Notes: generated by a model from the sequence alone, not told the origin. A stretch of DNA of 40,035 bases from a bacterium (GCA_004559785.1 SFXD01000009.1:1-40035); one strand, 5' to 3'; numbered from the stretch's first letter, positions 25,162 through 33,573 are shown. A program made the numbers and translations.

Positions 25162-26061
25162 ATGAAAAGCCAATCGATATCCTCTCTAATGCTGATGCTG
25201 CTGCTGGCTGCCATGCCCGCAGCAGCATTGGCGCAAAATGAATTTCCTCCGCCAGAACCCACCCTGACGTACGACGACCTGCTGGGAAACAGCAAGAAGC
25301 AGAACAACAGCAAGGTGCGCAAGGCGTATCAGGAGAAACTGACGGACAAGAGGCACATACAGCGCGTGGAACGCGGCGCAATGAAGAACGTCTTCATACC
25401 CAAGGGGATGTGGATGACGGGTGCCACGGTGAACTTCCGCTCGTGGGAAAACGAGAACCAGAACCTGCTGGTGCTGAAGGACCTCGACATGGACGGACAT
25501 ACCTATTCCGTGTCGCCGGCCATCGGCTACTTCGTTGCCAACAACGTCGCCATCGGAGCCAGGTACAGCTATAGCCGCAACTATTTCTACCTCGGCAACC
25601 TCGACCTCAACCTCGGCGAGGACTTCAACATTAGCCTCGACGACCTCTACTACCTGGAGCACAAGCACTCGGGCAGTTTCTTCGTCCGTACATACATGTC
25701 GCTCTTCGGCAGCAAGCTGATGGGCTTCTTCAGCGAGGTCAGGGCTACATATTCCCACGCAAGCGGCAAGAACAGCACCGGCCGCAGGGACGAAGACCTG
25801 AACGTGAACACGCTCGACGGCACCTACGAGAAGGTGAACGCCTTGCAGTTGGGATTCACACCCGGCATATGCTGCTTCATCACCAACTTTGCCGCCGTGG
25901 AGGCTTCGATAGGTGTGCTCGGAGTGGACTACAAGTGGAGCAAATATAAGAACTTGCATCCCGGGGCAACCGAGTACGAGTATGGGGAGAGCCGCAGCGG
26001 TGGTGCCAACTTCCGCTTCAACCTCTTCAGTATCAATATCGGAATGACATTCTACCTATGA
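25162..26061 (+). CDS. Outer-membrane beta-barrel protein of the lipoprotein operon
   Basis: 299 residues with a signal peptide ending near AALAQ. A charged, Lys-rich segment (residues ~40-75, NSKKQNNSKVRKAYQEKLTD) is followed by a barrel-like region with alternating strands: GYFVANNVAIGARYSYS, FFVRTYMSLFGSKLMGFFSE, and a C-terminus ending NIGMTFYL with terminal hydrophobic/aromatic residues as in BAM substrates. It starts 1 nt after the previous stop and overlaps the next gene by ATGA. Being the only integral outer-membrane protein among nine lipoproteins, it may anchor or export them (inference). ATG 25162 was chosen because the signal peptide begins there. Confidence 0.75.
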   Translation: MKSQSISSLMLMLLLAAMPAAALAQNEFPPPEPTLTYDDLLGNSKKQNNSKVRKAYQEKLTDKRHIQRVERGAMKNVFIPKGMWMTGATVNFRSWENENQNLLVLKDLDMDGHTYSVSPAIGYFVANNVAIGARYSYSRNYFYLGNLDLNLGEDFNISLDDLYYLEHKHSGSFFVRTYMSLFGSKLMGFFSEVRATYSHASGKNSTGRRDEDLNVNTLDGTYEKVNALQLGFTPGICCFITNFAAVEASIGVLGVDYKWSKYKNLHPGATEYEYGESRSGGANFRFNLFSINIGMTFYL

Positions 26062-27764
26062 TTGTATCTGGCAACATACGCTCAATGCTCTGCATGTGCC
26101 TTGCGACACTCGCAATGGTGTCGTGCGACATATGCGACGACCTCCCGCTGCCACTCGTTAGGTCCGAGATTGCCGCCTTCGAGGTAGAGGGACAGTGCGA
26201 CGAGGCGGGCGAGGACTATGCGGATGCCGTCATCGACAAGGAAAAGCGCACCGTGAAGGTCTATGTCAACGACCTTGCCAACCTGAGGAGCCTGCCGCTC
26301 AAGAACCTGGAGGTTACCAACGACGCATCGGTTTGCGTGGAGACTGCCAATGGGCAGAGGCCTCTCTCCGCCTTTGCCACTACATCGCAGGGCTACCCAT
26401 TGCTGGACTTTTCGGACGGGCTGACGCTCGTGCTGACCACCTACCAGACCTATCGCTGGACCATCACGGCACGGCAGGTGGTAAACCGCGAGGTGGTGCT
26501 TGCCAACCAGGTGGGAAGGGCCGTAATCGACACGGTGAACCATAACGTGGTGGTGAACGTGGCATCCACCCAGGACCTCAGGGCTGTGAGGGTGGTGAAG
26601 TTCATGCTAGGAGGCAAGCACGGGACGGTATCGCCAGACCCTACGGGTACTGACGTCGACTTCACTAAGGGGCGCAAGTACTGGGTCAGGGAGGCTTGCA
26701 GCAGTACGTCGACCGAGTGGACGGTGTACGTGTACAATGCCGATGCCTCGCAGACGGCTTCCATCGAAGTCTTCCCGCATTCCGTCAGGGCATACGCCAC
26801 TGGACATATACAGAGCGGCAGTACACCCGTCGTGCAGTATCGTACGGAGGGCACGCTCGGATGGACTGACCTGCCCGCAGGGAACGTCATCGTCGGAGAC
26901 GTCGACTTCAAGGCTACCTTCTCGGGACTCGCCCCCGCCACTTCCTACGAGTGTAGGGTTAAGGTGGGCGACGTAGAGTCGGCGGTAGTGCAGTTCGAGA
27001 CGGCAGCGGCAGTCCAGTTGCCCAACAGCAGCTTCGACGAGTGGAGCATAGTGCCTGCCGGCAAGCAGGACTTGTACCAGCCATGGGCCACCGGAGCCAC
27101 GCCGTTCTGGGACACGGGCAATCGCGGTGCCACCACCGTCGGTGCCAGCAACAGCACCAGCGGTACGGAAGGCGAGCGCGTGTACGCCAACCTCCAGTCG
27201 AAGTTCATCGTCATAAAGTTCGCCGCCGGAAACATCTTCACGGGCAAGTACCTCAAGACGGACGGTACCAACGGGGTCCTCAGCTTCGGACAGCCCTTTG
27301 AGTGCTACCCGACGGGACTCAGGTTTGACTTTACATACCACATGTCGCTCATCAACCGCGGCGGTAACAAGTGGGACGAGAACTATTCCAGGTACATCAG
27401 CCGTGAGACATACGATGGGCTGAGGGGGCAGCCGGATTCGTGCCAGGTGTACGTCGCCCTCATTGGCGATCAGGACGAGGAGACTTACGACGGAGTGAGG
27501 TATCCCATGATAATCCGCACGCGTCCGAGCGAACTGAAACTGTTCAGCCCGGCAGGCGACAACGTGATCGCATACGCGGAGATGACGCAGGGAAGCAGCG
27601 TGGAGCAATGGACTACGAAGACCCTGGACTTGCAGTACCGGCATATCGACCGCAAGCCCAAGTATATCATCGTGGTGGCATCCAGCAGCAAGTACGGGGA
27701 CTATTTTATCGGGGGAGACGAGAGCCTGCTCAGGCTCGACAACGTGCAACTCCTGTATGAGTGA
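26058..27764 (+). CDS. PCMD-domain lipoprotein without DUF4493
   Basis: 568 residues. The lipobox LAMVSC is followed by DICDDLPLPLVRSEIAAFEV. Two small cadherin/Ig-like domains (~25-235) precede a fibronectin-like segment with FSGLAPATSYECRVKV and the C-terminal PCMD domain (~320-568: NSSFDEWSIVPA, FTGKYLKTDGTNG, GQPFECYPTGLRF, SSSKYGDYFIGGDESLLRLD). Its PCMD domain matches that of the 23370 gene, but the N-terminus is of a different type and lacks the TRA motif, so it may be an anchor or cap rather than a repeating subunit (inference). It overlaps the beta-barrel gene by 4 nt. Confidence 0.83.
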   Translation: MIVSGNIRSMLCMCLATLAMVSCDICDDLPLPLVRSEIAAFEVEGQCDEAGEDYADAVIDKEKRTVKVYVNDLANLRSLPLKNLEVTNDASVCVETANGQRPLSAFATTSQGYPLLDFSDGLTLVLTTYQTYRWTITARQVVNREVVLANQVGRAVIDTVNHNVVVNVASTQDLRAVRVVKFMLGGKHGTVSPDPTGTDVDFTKGRKYWVREACSSTSTEWTVYVYNADASQTASIEVFPHSVRAYATGHIQSGSTPVVQYRTEGTLGWTDLPAGNVIVGDVDFKATFSGLAPATSYECRVKVGDVESAVVQFETAAAVQLPNSSFDEWSIVPAGKQDLYQPWATGATPFWDTGNRGATTVGASNSTSGTEGERVYANLQSKFIVIKFAAGNIFTGKYLKTDGTNGVLSFGQPFECYPTGLRFDFTYHMSLINRGGNKWDENYSRYISRETYDGLRGQPDSCQVYVALIGDQDEETYDGVRYPMIIRTRPSELKLFSPAGDNVIAYAEMTQGSSVEQWTTKTLDLQYRHIDRKPKYIIVVASSSKYGDYFIGGDESLLRLDNVQLLYE

Positions 27765-27778
27765 ATTAAACTTTAGAG

Positions 27779-29620
27779 ATGACGAGACTGAAGATTATAT
27801 ATGCAACCTTGCTGACCCTGACAGGATGGGGTCTCGTGTCGTGCGAAAGCGACATGGACATATCCATTGAGCGCGGTGCCATACGCATCTCGCTCGAGAA
27901 CGTCGCACCCGGGGTGCTGACGCGCAGCACTCCGTCCGACCTTGGGACTCCCTTGGCAGAAGGATTCCTGGTCAGTGTCAGGGACGGCAGCGGCAGGGAG
28001 GTCTACTCCGCTCCTTATTCGGAGACCGACATCCCACTGCCCGCAGGGCAGTACGAGGTGTCTGCCTCCTACGGGGACAATCCCCCCATAGCCATCGACA
28101 ATCCCTACTACCTTGGCACCGCCATCGCCACGGTGGAGGGCGAGGCCGTGTCACCCGTGTCCGTGGAATGCAAGGTGGCTAACGCCTTGGTTTCGGTACG
28201 CTTTGGCAGGGACGAGGAGGAAAAGGCACGCTTCGGCAAGTTCTATGATACCTACGCACTGCGCGTATACGTGGGCGACAGGTATGTCAACATCTCCGAC
28301 AGGGACTCCTACAAGAGTGCCTACTTCCGGGCTGGAAGCCGTGTCTCACTGGCATTCACCGGAGTGCTTGCAGCCGATGGCAGGGAGGTCTCCATGCCTC
28401 TCGATGCCACTGGTACCGGATTCCCCGACGTATTCCAGGCTGCCGACCATGCGATAGTGACACTCTCGCTGCCCGAGCCGGAGAGCGCGACGGTAGTGGA
28501 CGTCAGCAAGGCAGAAATGGAGGAAGCCACGATGGAGGAGACCATACCCGTATCATGGCTCCCCATTCCGCAGGTGCTGCCTTCGCATGCGTACGATGCC
28601 GATGGCAATCTCGTGGGGACGGACATCGCCTTCACCAACAGCTATCCCGGCATGGAATGGAAGGCAGTGGTCAGCGACCAGGCCGGCACAACGTTACGCA
28701 CCGTGGAGGGAAGCGGCGAGCTGCTCTCTGCACATGCCGACAATGCCGACGGATGGGTGTACGTTCCGGCAGGCGGATATACCGCTACGTTCTACCTCGT
28801 CAGCGGCGACAAGGAGATGAAGACGGGCACGCGCACCTTCGCAGTAGCGAATCCCGACCTCAAGGTCGCCGTTTCCGCCTACACCTCATACAGCAGGTAC
28901 CTGGAGGGCAGCGTGGATGATGCCAACGCCTGCGATGCCTACACCATATACGCACCCGTGGTGAGCGTCAACGTCGCACAGTCGCTCTGGAACAATGCCA
29001 GATACGACAAGGGCGTGACGACTACGCTGGACGGGACGGTGCTGGATGGCTCTACCGTTACCTGGGGCAGCAGAGGCACGGTCTTTGCCTTCGCCAACCA
29101 GACGGGCAGGACACCGCGCTTCGAGGCTTACGTCCTGCAGGGCAGTCTGACGTTTGACAAGGTCGCGCCTACAGGCAGTGCGGAGGTGTACGTTACGGGA
29201 CTTCCTGCCAGTTGGACACCGCCAACGGAAGGCGATTGGTCGGTAAGCGGTACGCACGACTGGAATGGCAACTACAACGGCAAGGACTGCGTGCGTTTGG
29301 GGCAGAACAGCGGCGCAGGAGACCAATACATCATCTGCCAAAAGTTTGCCGTTCCGGCAGGGGTGAGGATAAAGGCCCCGTACGATGTCATGATGCATGG
29401 CGCTTCGGTTGCCACTACACTCACGCTCAGTTTCGGCGGTACGAATTATTTCCAGGAAAGGTCATCTTCGGGTTTCATTAACAGCAAAGACCACTATTAC
29501 ACCGACATTGCATACTTCACTACAGAAAGCTCTGTCAGCGAGGCAAAGGCAAACAACAGTTACGGCTTGGCGCAGACCTGCAGCCGCATCTATTCACTCT
29601 CTTACCTGTACAGCGAATGA
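27779..29620 (+). CDS. Large DUF4493 lipoprotein
   Basis: 613 residues, the longest DUF4493 protein here. The lipobox WGLVSC is followed by ESDMDISIE. The strand GAIRISLENV precedes LTRST, with Arg 27 residues after the Cys. The DUF4493 core is at ~25-240 (PLPAGQYEVSASYGDNPP, PYYLGTAIATVEG, VECKVANALVSVRF). A linker rich in Glu (KAEMEEATMEETIPVSW) leads to at least two further beta-rich domains of unknown type up to SLSYLYSE. It begins 14 nt after the PCMD gene and overlaps the next start by ATGA. Confidence 0.82.
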   Translation: MTRLKIIYATLLTLTGWGLVSCESDMDISIERGAIRISLENVAPGVLTRSTPSDLGTPLAEGFLVSVRDGSGREVYSAPYSETDIPLPAGQYEVSASYGDNPPIAIDNPYYLGTAIATVEGEAVSPVSVECKVANALVSVRFGRDEEEKARFGKFYDTYALRVYVGDRYVNISDRDSYKSAYFRAGSRVSLAFTGVLAADGREVSMPLDATGTGFPDVFQAADHAIVTLSLPEPESATVVDVSKAEMEEATMEETIPVSWLPIPQVLPSHAYDADGNLVGTDIAFTNSYPGMEWKAVVSDQAGTTLRTVEGSGELLSAHADNADGWVYVPAGGYTATFYLVSGDKEMKTGTRTFAVANPDLKVAVSAYTSYSRYLEGSVDDANACDAYTIYAPVVSVNVAQSLWNNARYDKGVTTTLDGTVLDGSTVTWGSRGTVFAFANQTGRTPRFEAYVLQGSLTFDKVAPTGSAEVYVTGLPASWTPPTEGDWSVSGTHDWNGNYNGKDCVRLGQNSGAGDQYIICQKFAVPAGVRIKAPYDVMMHGASVATTLTLSFGGTNYFQERSSSGFINSKDHYYTDIAYFTTESSVSEAKANNSYGLAQTCSRIYSLSYLYSE

Positions 29621-30354
29621 AAAGGTCTATACATTATATAATATATATGTTGCTGCAGGCTGTCCTCCTTGCTTCTTGCAGTCAGCAGGAACTTCCCGCA
29701 AGGGATGGGACTACGGGCACGCTGTGCCTGTCGCTGTCGCGGCAAGGCGTACCGCAGGTGGCCACCAGGGCTGTCGACTCCGACCTGGCACTTACCCTGA
29801 CCAGGCAGGACGGTAGCGTATACATGACTTTCGCCCCGGGCGAGGTGCCTGCCAGCATACAGGTGGAGGCTGGCGTGACGTATACCCTACGTGCATATAC
29901 GGACAACCAGGACACGTGGCAGACGGCCAACTCCGGCAAGGGCGAGGCTTGCTATTGGGGCGAGACTGTGGTCTCTGTAGGAGAGGACGAGACGGTCTAT
30001 TGCTCGTACCGTGTGCCTATGCTGAATTATGCCGTGACGCTTACCTTGCCGGAACTGTTCGATGTGTTGTTCACGAGCTATACCTTCACGCTTGCTTCCG
30101 AGGGTAGGGAGCCCGTGTCCATCAAGGTGGGCGAGAAGGCTTACTTTGCCGTGGATGCAGGCTTCACCTACAAGCTTACCGCCACCAACAACGACAACAA
30201 GACATCAAGCCACTCCGCCATTGAGTTCCCCGATGTAGAGGCAGGCAAATTGTATAATATCAAGTACGTTTATGGCTCTGACATCAATCAGGGGGGCATC
30301 GACATAGAGATAACGGATGATGAGGAACATGAAGACGTCGATATCGAGATTTAG
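29617..30354 (+). CDS. DUF4493 lipoprotein (short)
   Basis: 245 residues. The lipobox VLLASC is followed by SQQELPARD. The strand GTLCLSLSRQ precedes VATRAV, with Arg 30 residues after the Cys. The core has VEAGVTYTLRAYTDNQ, ACYWGETVVSVGEDETVYC and a strand pair near the C-terminus, then an acidic tail ending DDEEHEDVDIEI. It overlaps the preceding gene by ATGA, and its acidic tail overlaps the start of the next gene by up to 38 nt in another frame. Confidence 0.83.
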   Translation: MKRSIHYIIYMLLQAVLLASCSQQELPARDGTTGTLCLSLSRQGVPQVATRAVDSDLALTLTRQDGSVYMTFAPGEVPASIQVEAGVTYTLRAYTDNQDTWQTANSGKGEACYWGETVVSVGEDETVYCSYRVPMLNYAVTLTLPELFDVLFTSYTFTLASEGREPVSIKVGEKAYFAVDAGFTYKLTATNNDNKTSSHSAIEFPDVEAGKLYNIKYVYGSDINQGGIDIEITDDEEHEDVDIEI

Positions 30355-31090
30355 GCTGTACCACGCCGGCCGCATGCTGTGCCTTTGCCTTTGCCTGCTG
30401 GCAATGGCGGGTTGTGAATACAGTGATTGGCCTGTAGTCACCCACGGCGAGGGTTATGGAGGCATAGCCGTCTCGCTGCAAGGTTCGCAGACACGCTCTA
30501 CCACGACCGTCATCACCAAGGAGGAGGCCGACCTCTTCCTCGTCACCCTATACAAGGGAGAAGACCTCGTAAGCCAGCAAATCCTGCTCGGCAGGTTGGC
30601 TTCGCTCACGTTCCCCGCAGGTTATGGGTACAAGGTATTTGTGGAAAACATCACTATCCAGGATGCCGAGACCATGAACGATGGATGGGGCGCCAAGCGG
30701 TATGCCGGCACGTCAAGGAGTTTTGGCATACAGGCGGGGCAGACAACGAAGGTCAGCGTGGGATGCTCCGTGGCAAACGCCGCAGTGAGTGTAAACATCG
30801 ACGAGAGTGCCTCGGGGTGTGTGGTGACCATCTCCTCGGGAGACAGGACCCTTGTCACCACGGAGAGCCGCACGGCTTACTTCAACGTGACTCCGGAGGC
30901 AAAGCCCGACGTGACGATCAGGATAGAGAAGGACGGAGTGCTGGTGTCGGAGAAAACGTTCGAAGGCCTCGAAGCCGCACAGGTGAAGGATGTCAACATC
31001 AAGGTGAGCAGCGACGGCAGACTGGGAATCAACGTAACCTACGACGACAGCTTCGAGACGGTGGAAACGGAAATAGAGATAGATACATAA
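30317..31090 (+). CDS. DUF4493-like lipoprotein (short), overlapping start
   Basis: 257 residues from ATG 30317. Internal ATGs at 30320 and 30329 are also possible; the last begins MKTSISRFRLY and gives a normal signal peptide, with GAGGAAC just upstream. The lipobox LAMAGC is followed by EYSDW. The strand GGIAVSLQG precedes SQTRST, with Arg 27 residues after the Cys. The core shows FPAGYGYKVFVENIT, RYAGTSRSFGI, VSVGCSVANAAVSVNI. The tail is acidic (ETVETEIEIDT), like that of its upstream neighbour. All starts overlap the previous gene. Confidence 0.8.
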   Translation: MMRNMKTSISRFRLYHAGRMLCLCLCLLAMAGCEYSDWPVVTHGEGYGGIAVSLQGSQTRSTTTVITKEEADLFLVTLYKGEDLVSQQILLGRLASLTFPAGYGYKVFVENITIQDAETMNDGWGAKRYAGTSRSFGIQAGQTTKVSVGCSVANAAVSVNIDESASGCVVTISSGDRTLVTTESRTAYFNVTPEAKPDVTIRIEKDGVLVSEKTFEGLEAAQVKDVNIKVSSDGRLGINVTYDDSFETVETEIEIDT

Positions 31091-31122
31091 TAGACAGACA
31101 AAAAAGATCAAATCCAACGATT

Positions 31123-31890
31123 ATGAAAAAGATTATTTATTCGGTATGCACATTGGTCGCATTGGCTTTCACCTCATGCAGCAATGAGGTTGACATGTTC
31201 GAGACTATTGGTACGCCCAAGGGCACGCTCAACGTGAACTGCACCTACGACACGGATCTCTCCACCCGTGCCGCACAGAATGCTGATGCCTCTTGGATTA
31301 TCAAGGCTGGCGAGACAACTCTTTCGCAGGGCACCAATACCATTACTGAAGGTACTTACACCGTAACGGCCTCAAACTATGCCGACGAGGCAGCAGCCCT
31401 GAAGGCAAACAGCAGTTGGGGCGATGCCTTCTACACGGGTTCGCAGTCAGGAGTCGTTGTCAAAAAGGGAGCGAACACTGATATAAGCATTGCATGTGGA
31501 AAAGCAAAGAATGCCCGCATGAAGGTCAACTTCAACCTCCTCACATCTTTCACGGACGTGAAACTCGTTGCAGACCCCACGACAACAGAGCCTGCATACA
31601 CTGGTCGCAACCTTGAGTTCAATACCGGCGAGAATGTCGGCAAGCTGGCTTATTTCGCAGCAAGTGCCACGGTGAAATGCAAGCTCTCGTACACATTCAG
31701 TGGCTCAGTTAAGGAGAAGGATTTCGACTTTGCCCTGGCTGGAGCTGCCACCGAGAACGTCATTACCGTGACTACCAATGACAATGGTACCATCACCATC
31801 ACCCTCTCCAAGATCACGTACGACGACGAGTTCGGCGCAGGCAGCGGGCAGACCATTACCATAGATGCCGTATCGGGAGAAGAGGTTTAA
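31123..31890 (+). CDS. DUF4493 lipoprotein
   Basis: 255 residues. I chose ATG 31123 because the signal peptide MKKIIYSVCTLVALAFTSC begins there; the longer frame back to 30427 is the shifted upstream gene. After the Cys comes SNEVDMFE. The strand GTLNVNCTYD precedes LSTRAA, with Arg 30 residues after the Cys. The core has EGTYTVTASNYADE, AFYTGSQSGVVVK, IACGKAKNARMKVNF and a C-terminal strand TITITLSKITYDDEF. It lies 32 nt after the previous gene and 25 nt before the next. Confidence 0.85.
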   Translation: MKKIIYSVCTLVALAFTSCSNEVDMFETIGTPKGTLNVNCTYDTDLSTRAAQNADASWIIKAGETTLSQGTNTITEGTYTVTASNYADEAAALKANSSWGDAFYTGSQSGVVVKKGANTDISIACGKAKNARMKVNFNLLTSFTDVKLVADPTTTEPAYTGRNLEFNTGENVGKLAYFAASATVKCKLSYTFSGSVKEKDFDFALAGAATENVITVTTNDNGTITITLSKITYDDEFGAGSGQTITIDAVSGEEV

Positions 31891-31915
31891 TAACAATGGA
31901 TATACTCGCCAATAG

Positions 31916-32794
31916 ATGAAGCAACTCAAGACGAAACTGATAGCCATGGGCATGGCATTGGCTTCCTTCTCGTGCCAGAATGAGGAGGCGGTTCCCAATG
32001 CCGGGAATGCCAGTGGGCGCATCTTCCTGTCTCTGCCCGATTTCCAGCCCTTTGTGGCAGTGGGCTCTCGGGCAGAGCAAGCGTTGACGGATCTTTCAGG
32101 CTACATCTTTACCTTGGAAGGAACGGATGGAGAAGGGAATCCCGTCAGCCAGGAGATAACATTTGTGGAGAACTGTTGCATCATCCCGGCAGGAACATAT
32201 ACGCTGACCGCCGACAACCATGCAGTTGCCGTCTCTGGCAACGGCACTGCATACTATAGTGGTACGTCGGCAACCTTTACGCTCTCGCCCGGAGGCATGA
32301 CGCAAGTTCCGTCCATCAACATGGGCAAGCCCAAGAATGCAAGGATTGACCTCAACCTGGACGAGACCTTCACCGCGCTATACGACCTTGCCGAGGTTAC
32401 ACTCAGCGATGGTGACCGTATGGTCGGACTTACCGTAGGGCAGCCGCAGGGATTCATGATGATTCCGGAGAACGGAGCAGTTTCCTTTACCATCAAGGCT
32501 GCAGCCAGAAAAGGGTCGCACGTTACGGATCTGCCAGCCGGAGGGCTCACCGGCCATATCGCCATTGCAGCAGGATATGCCTATGCCATCAACCTGACTG
32601 CCAAGTCTATCGAGGACTTGATGATAGAAATTGGCGACGGCACTCACGACGGAGAATTCAATGCCAAGGAAAATCTAGAAAATATAGAATCTCTAGAATC
32701 TCTAGAATCTCTAGAATTTCTAGAGCCTCTAGAGCCTCTAGAATCTCTAGAGCCACTAAAAAATCTATCCTCCCCCAAATCCTCTTCCCTATGA
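31916..32794 (+). CDS. DUF4493 lipoprotein with a repeat-encoded C-terminal tail
   Basis: 292 residues. The lipobox LASFSC is followed by QNEEAVP. The strand GRIFLSLPD precedes VGSRAE, with Arg 32 residues after the Cys. The DUF4493 core ends near residue 250 (IEIGDGTHDGEFN). The last ~40 residues are a tail of LES, LEF and LEP triplets encoded by the 9-bp array at 32672-32758, followed by NLSSPKSSSL. The tail is unlike the other family members and looks like readthrough into repeat DNA. The stop overlaps the start of the four-helix gene by ATGA. Confidence 0.8.
   Translation: MKQLKTKLIAMGMALASFSCQNEEAVPNAGNASGRIFLSLPDFQPFVAVGSRAEQALTDLSGYIFTLEGTDGEGNPVSQEITFVENCCIIPAGTYTLTADNHAVAVSGNGTAYYSGTSATFTLSPGGMTQVPSINMGKPKNARIDLNLDETFTALYDLAEVTLSDGDRMVGLTVGQPQGFMMIPENGAVSFTIKAAARKGSHVTDLPAGGLTGHIAIAAGYAYAINLTAKSIEDLMIEIGDGTHDGEFNAKENLENIESLESLESLEFLEPLEPLESLEPLKNLSSPKSSSL
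32672..32758. repeat. 9-bp tandem array (left), TCTAGA-containing
   Basis: About nine units of the type CTAGAATCT, with variants CTAGAATTT and CTAGAGCCT, ending CTCTAGAGCCACTA (32745-32758). It is read in frame as the tail of the DUF4493 gene. The same 14-nt ending closes the right array at 33536-33549 in the same orientation, 791 bp away. Confidence 0.9.
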
Positions 32795-33453
32795 CCAAAC
32801 CAAGCGACCCCGAAAAGTTCCTTCGCAAGCAGACGAACTGGAACAATCTGGCTTTCTACAGGAAGGCAGATGTCTTGTATCTGCTCACAAAGCACTTTAC
32901 GGGCAAGTTCATGCTTCGTGGTGACCGCACCATCGACCAGATGGTACAGGCTGCACGCTCGGGGAAGCAGAACATCGTGGAGGGATTTTCCGATGGGCTC
33001 TGTTCCATCAAGATGGAGATAAAACTATTGAATGTGGCACGTGCCAGCATGCAGGAACTTCAGGAAGACTATCGCGACTATCTCAATGCCAATCACCTTC
33101 CACTCTGGGATGCAGCACATCCACGCTACTCGCAACTGCTGGAGTTCTGTCGCTCCCACAACGACCAAGATGACTATACGCCGCTCTTTTCCAAGTCCAC
33201 AGACGAGGAACTCTCCAACCTCGCCGTCACCCTCTGCCGACAGGTGGACAAGATGATGACCACGTGGTTAGAGAGAGTAGAGCATGACTTTACCGAAAAC
33301 GGAGGAATCTCCGAAAGAATGACGGCAGCCCGACAGGGCAGACGCCAAACACAGAACGAGATTATCGAGGCGCAAGCCCGCGAAATAGAATCCCTCAAAC
33401 TCAAGATTGCCCAACTGGAGGCAACCATAGACAAGCTAAGTCGCAAGATGTAA
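32791..33453 (+). CDS. Four-helix-bundle (IVS/S23-type) protein with suffix domain
   Basis: 220 residues, cytoplasmic and helical. Residues ~15-115 match the four-helix-bundle family of 23S rRNA intervening-sequence proteins (MLRGDRTIDQMVQAARSGKQ then NIVEG, and LLNVARASMQELQEDYRDYL). Bacteroidetes members like this one have an extra C-terminal 'suffix' region (~140-180). The last 30 residues form a likely coiled coil (EIESLKLKIAQLEATIDKL). The function of stand-alone members is unknown; the fold is shared with the Avd accessory protein of diversity-generating retroelements, but no reverse transcriptase is present. It is the only cytoplasmic protein in a run of surface genes and is flanked by two direct 9-bp arrays. 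Confidence 0.82.
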   Translation: MTKPSDPEKFLRKQTNWNNLAFYRKADVLYLLTKHFTGKFMLRGDRTIDQMVQAARSGKQNIVEGFSDGLCSIKMEIKLLNVARASMQELQEDYRDYLNANHLPLWDAAHPRYSQLLEFCRSHNDQDDYTPLFSKSTDEELSNLAVTLCRQVDKMMTTWLERVEHDFTENGGISERMTAARQGRRQTQNEIIEAQAREIESLKLKIAQLEATIDKLSRKM

Positions 33454-33498
33454 TCATGATACAGAACCCTTATACCAGCATGATAGGATACTATAGTA

Positions 33499-33573
33499 GT
33501 TCTAGAAACTCTAGAAACTCTAGAAACTCTAGAAACTCTAGAGCCACTATAGCCACTATAGCCTCTATATGGG
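33499..33573. repeat. 9-bp tandem array (right), TCTAGA-containing
   Basis: Five TCTAGA units (starting at 33501, 33510, 33519, 33528 and 33537) with spacer AAC are followed by GCCACTATA, GCCACTATA and GCCTCTATA, all in 9-bp register. It shares its core and the CTCTAGAGCCACTA segment with the left array. It lies in the leader of the giant surface gene, or codes for an NSR-repeat N-terminus if an upstream start is used. Confidence 0.9.

Noticed and set aside
32791..33453. Avd gene of a diversity-generating retroelement
   Set aside because: The fold family is shared, but there is no reverse transcriptase, no template/variable repeat pair with adenine changes, and the flanking repeats are simple 9-bp arrays.
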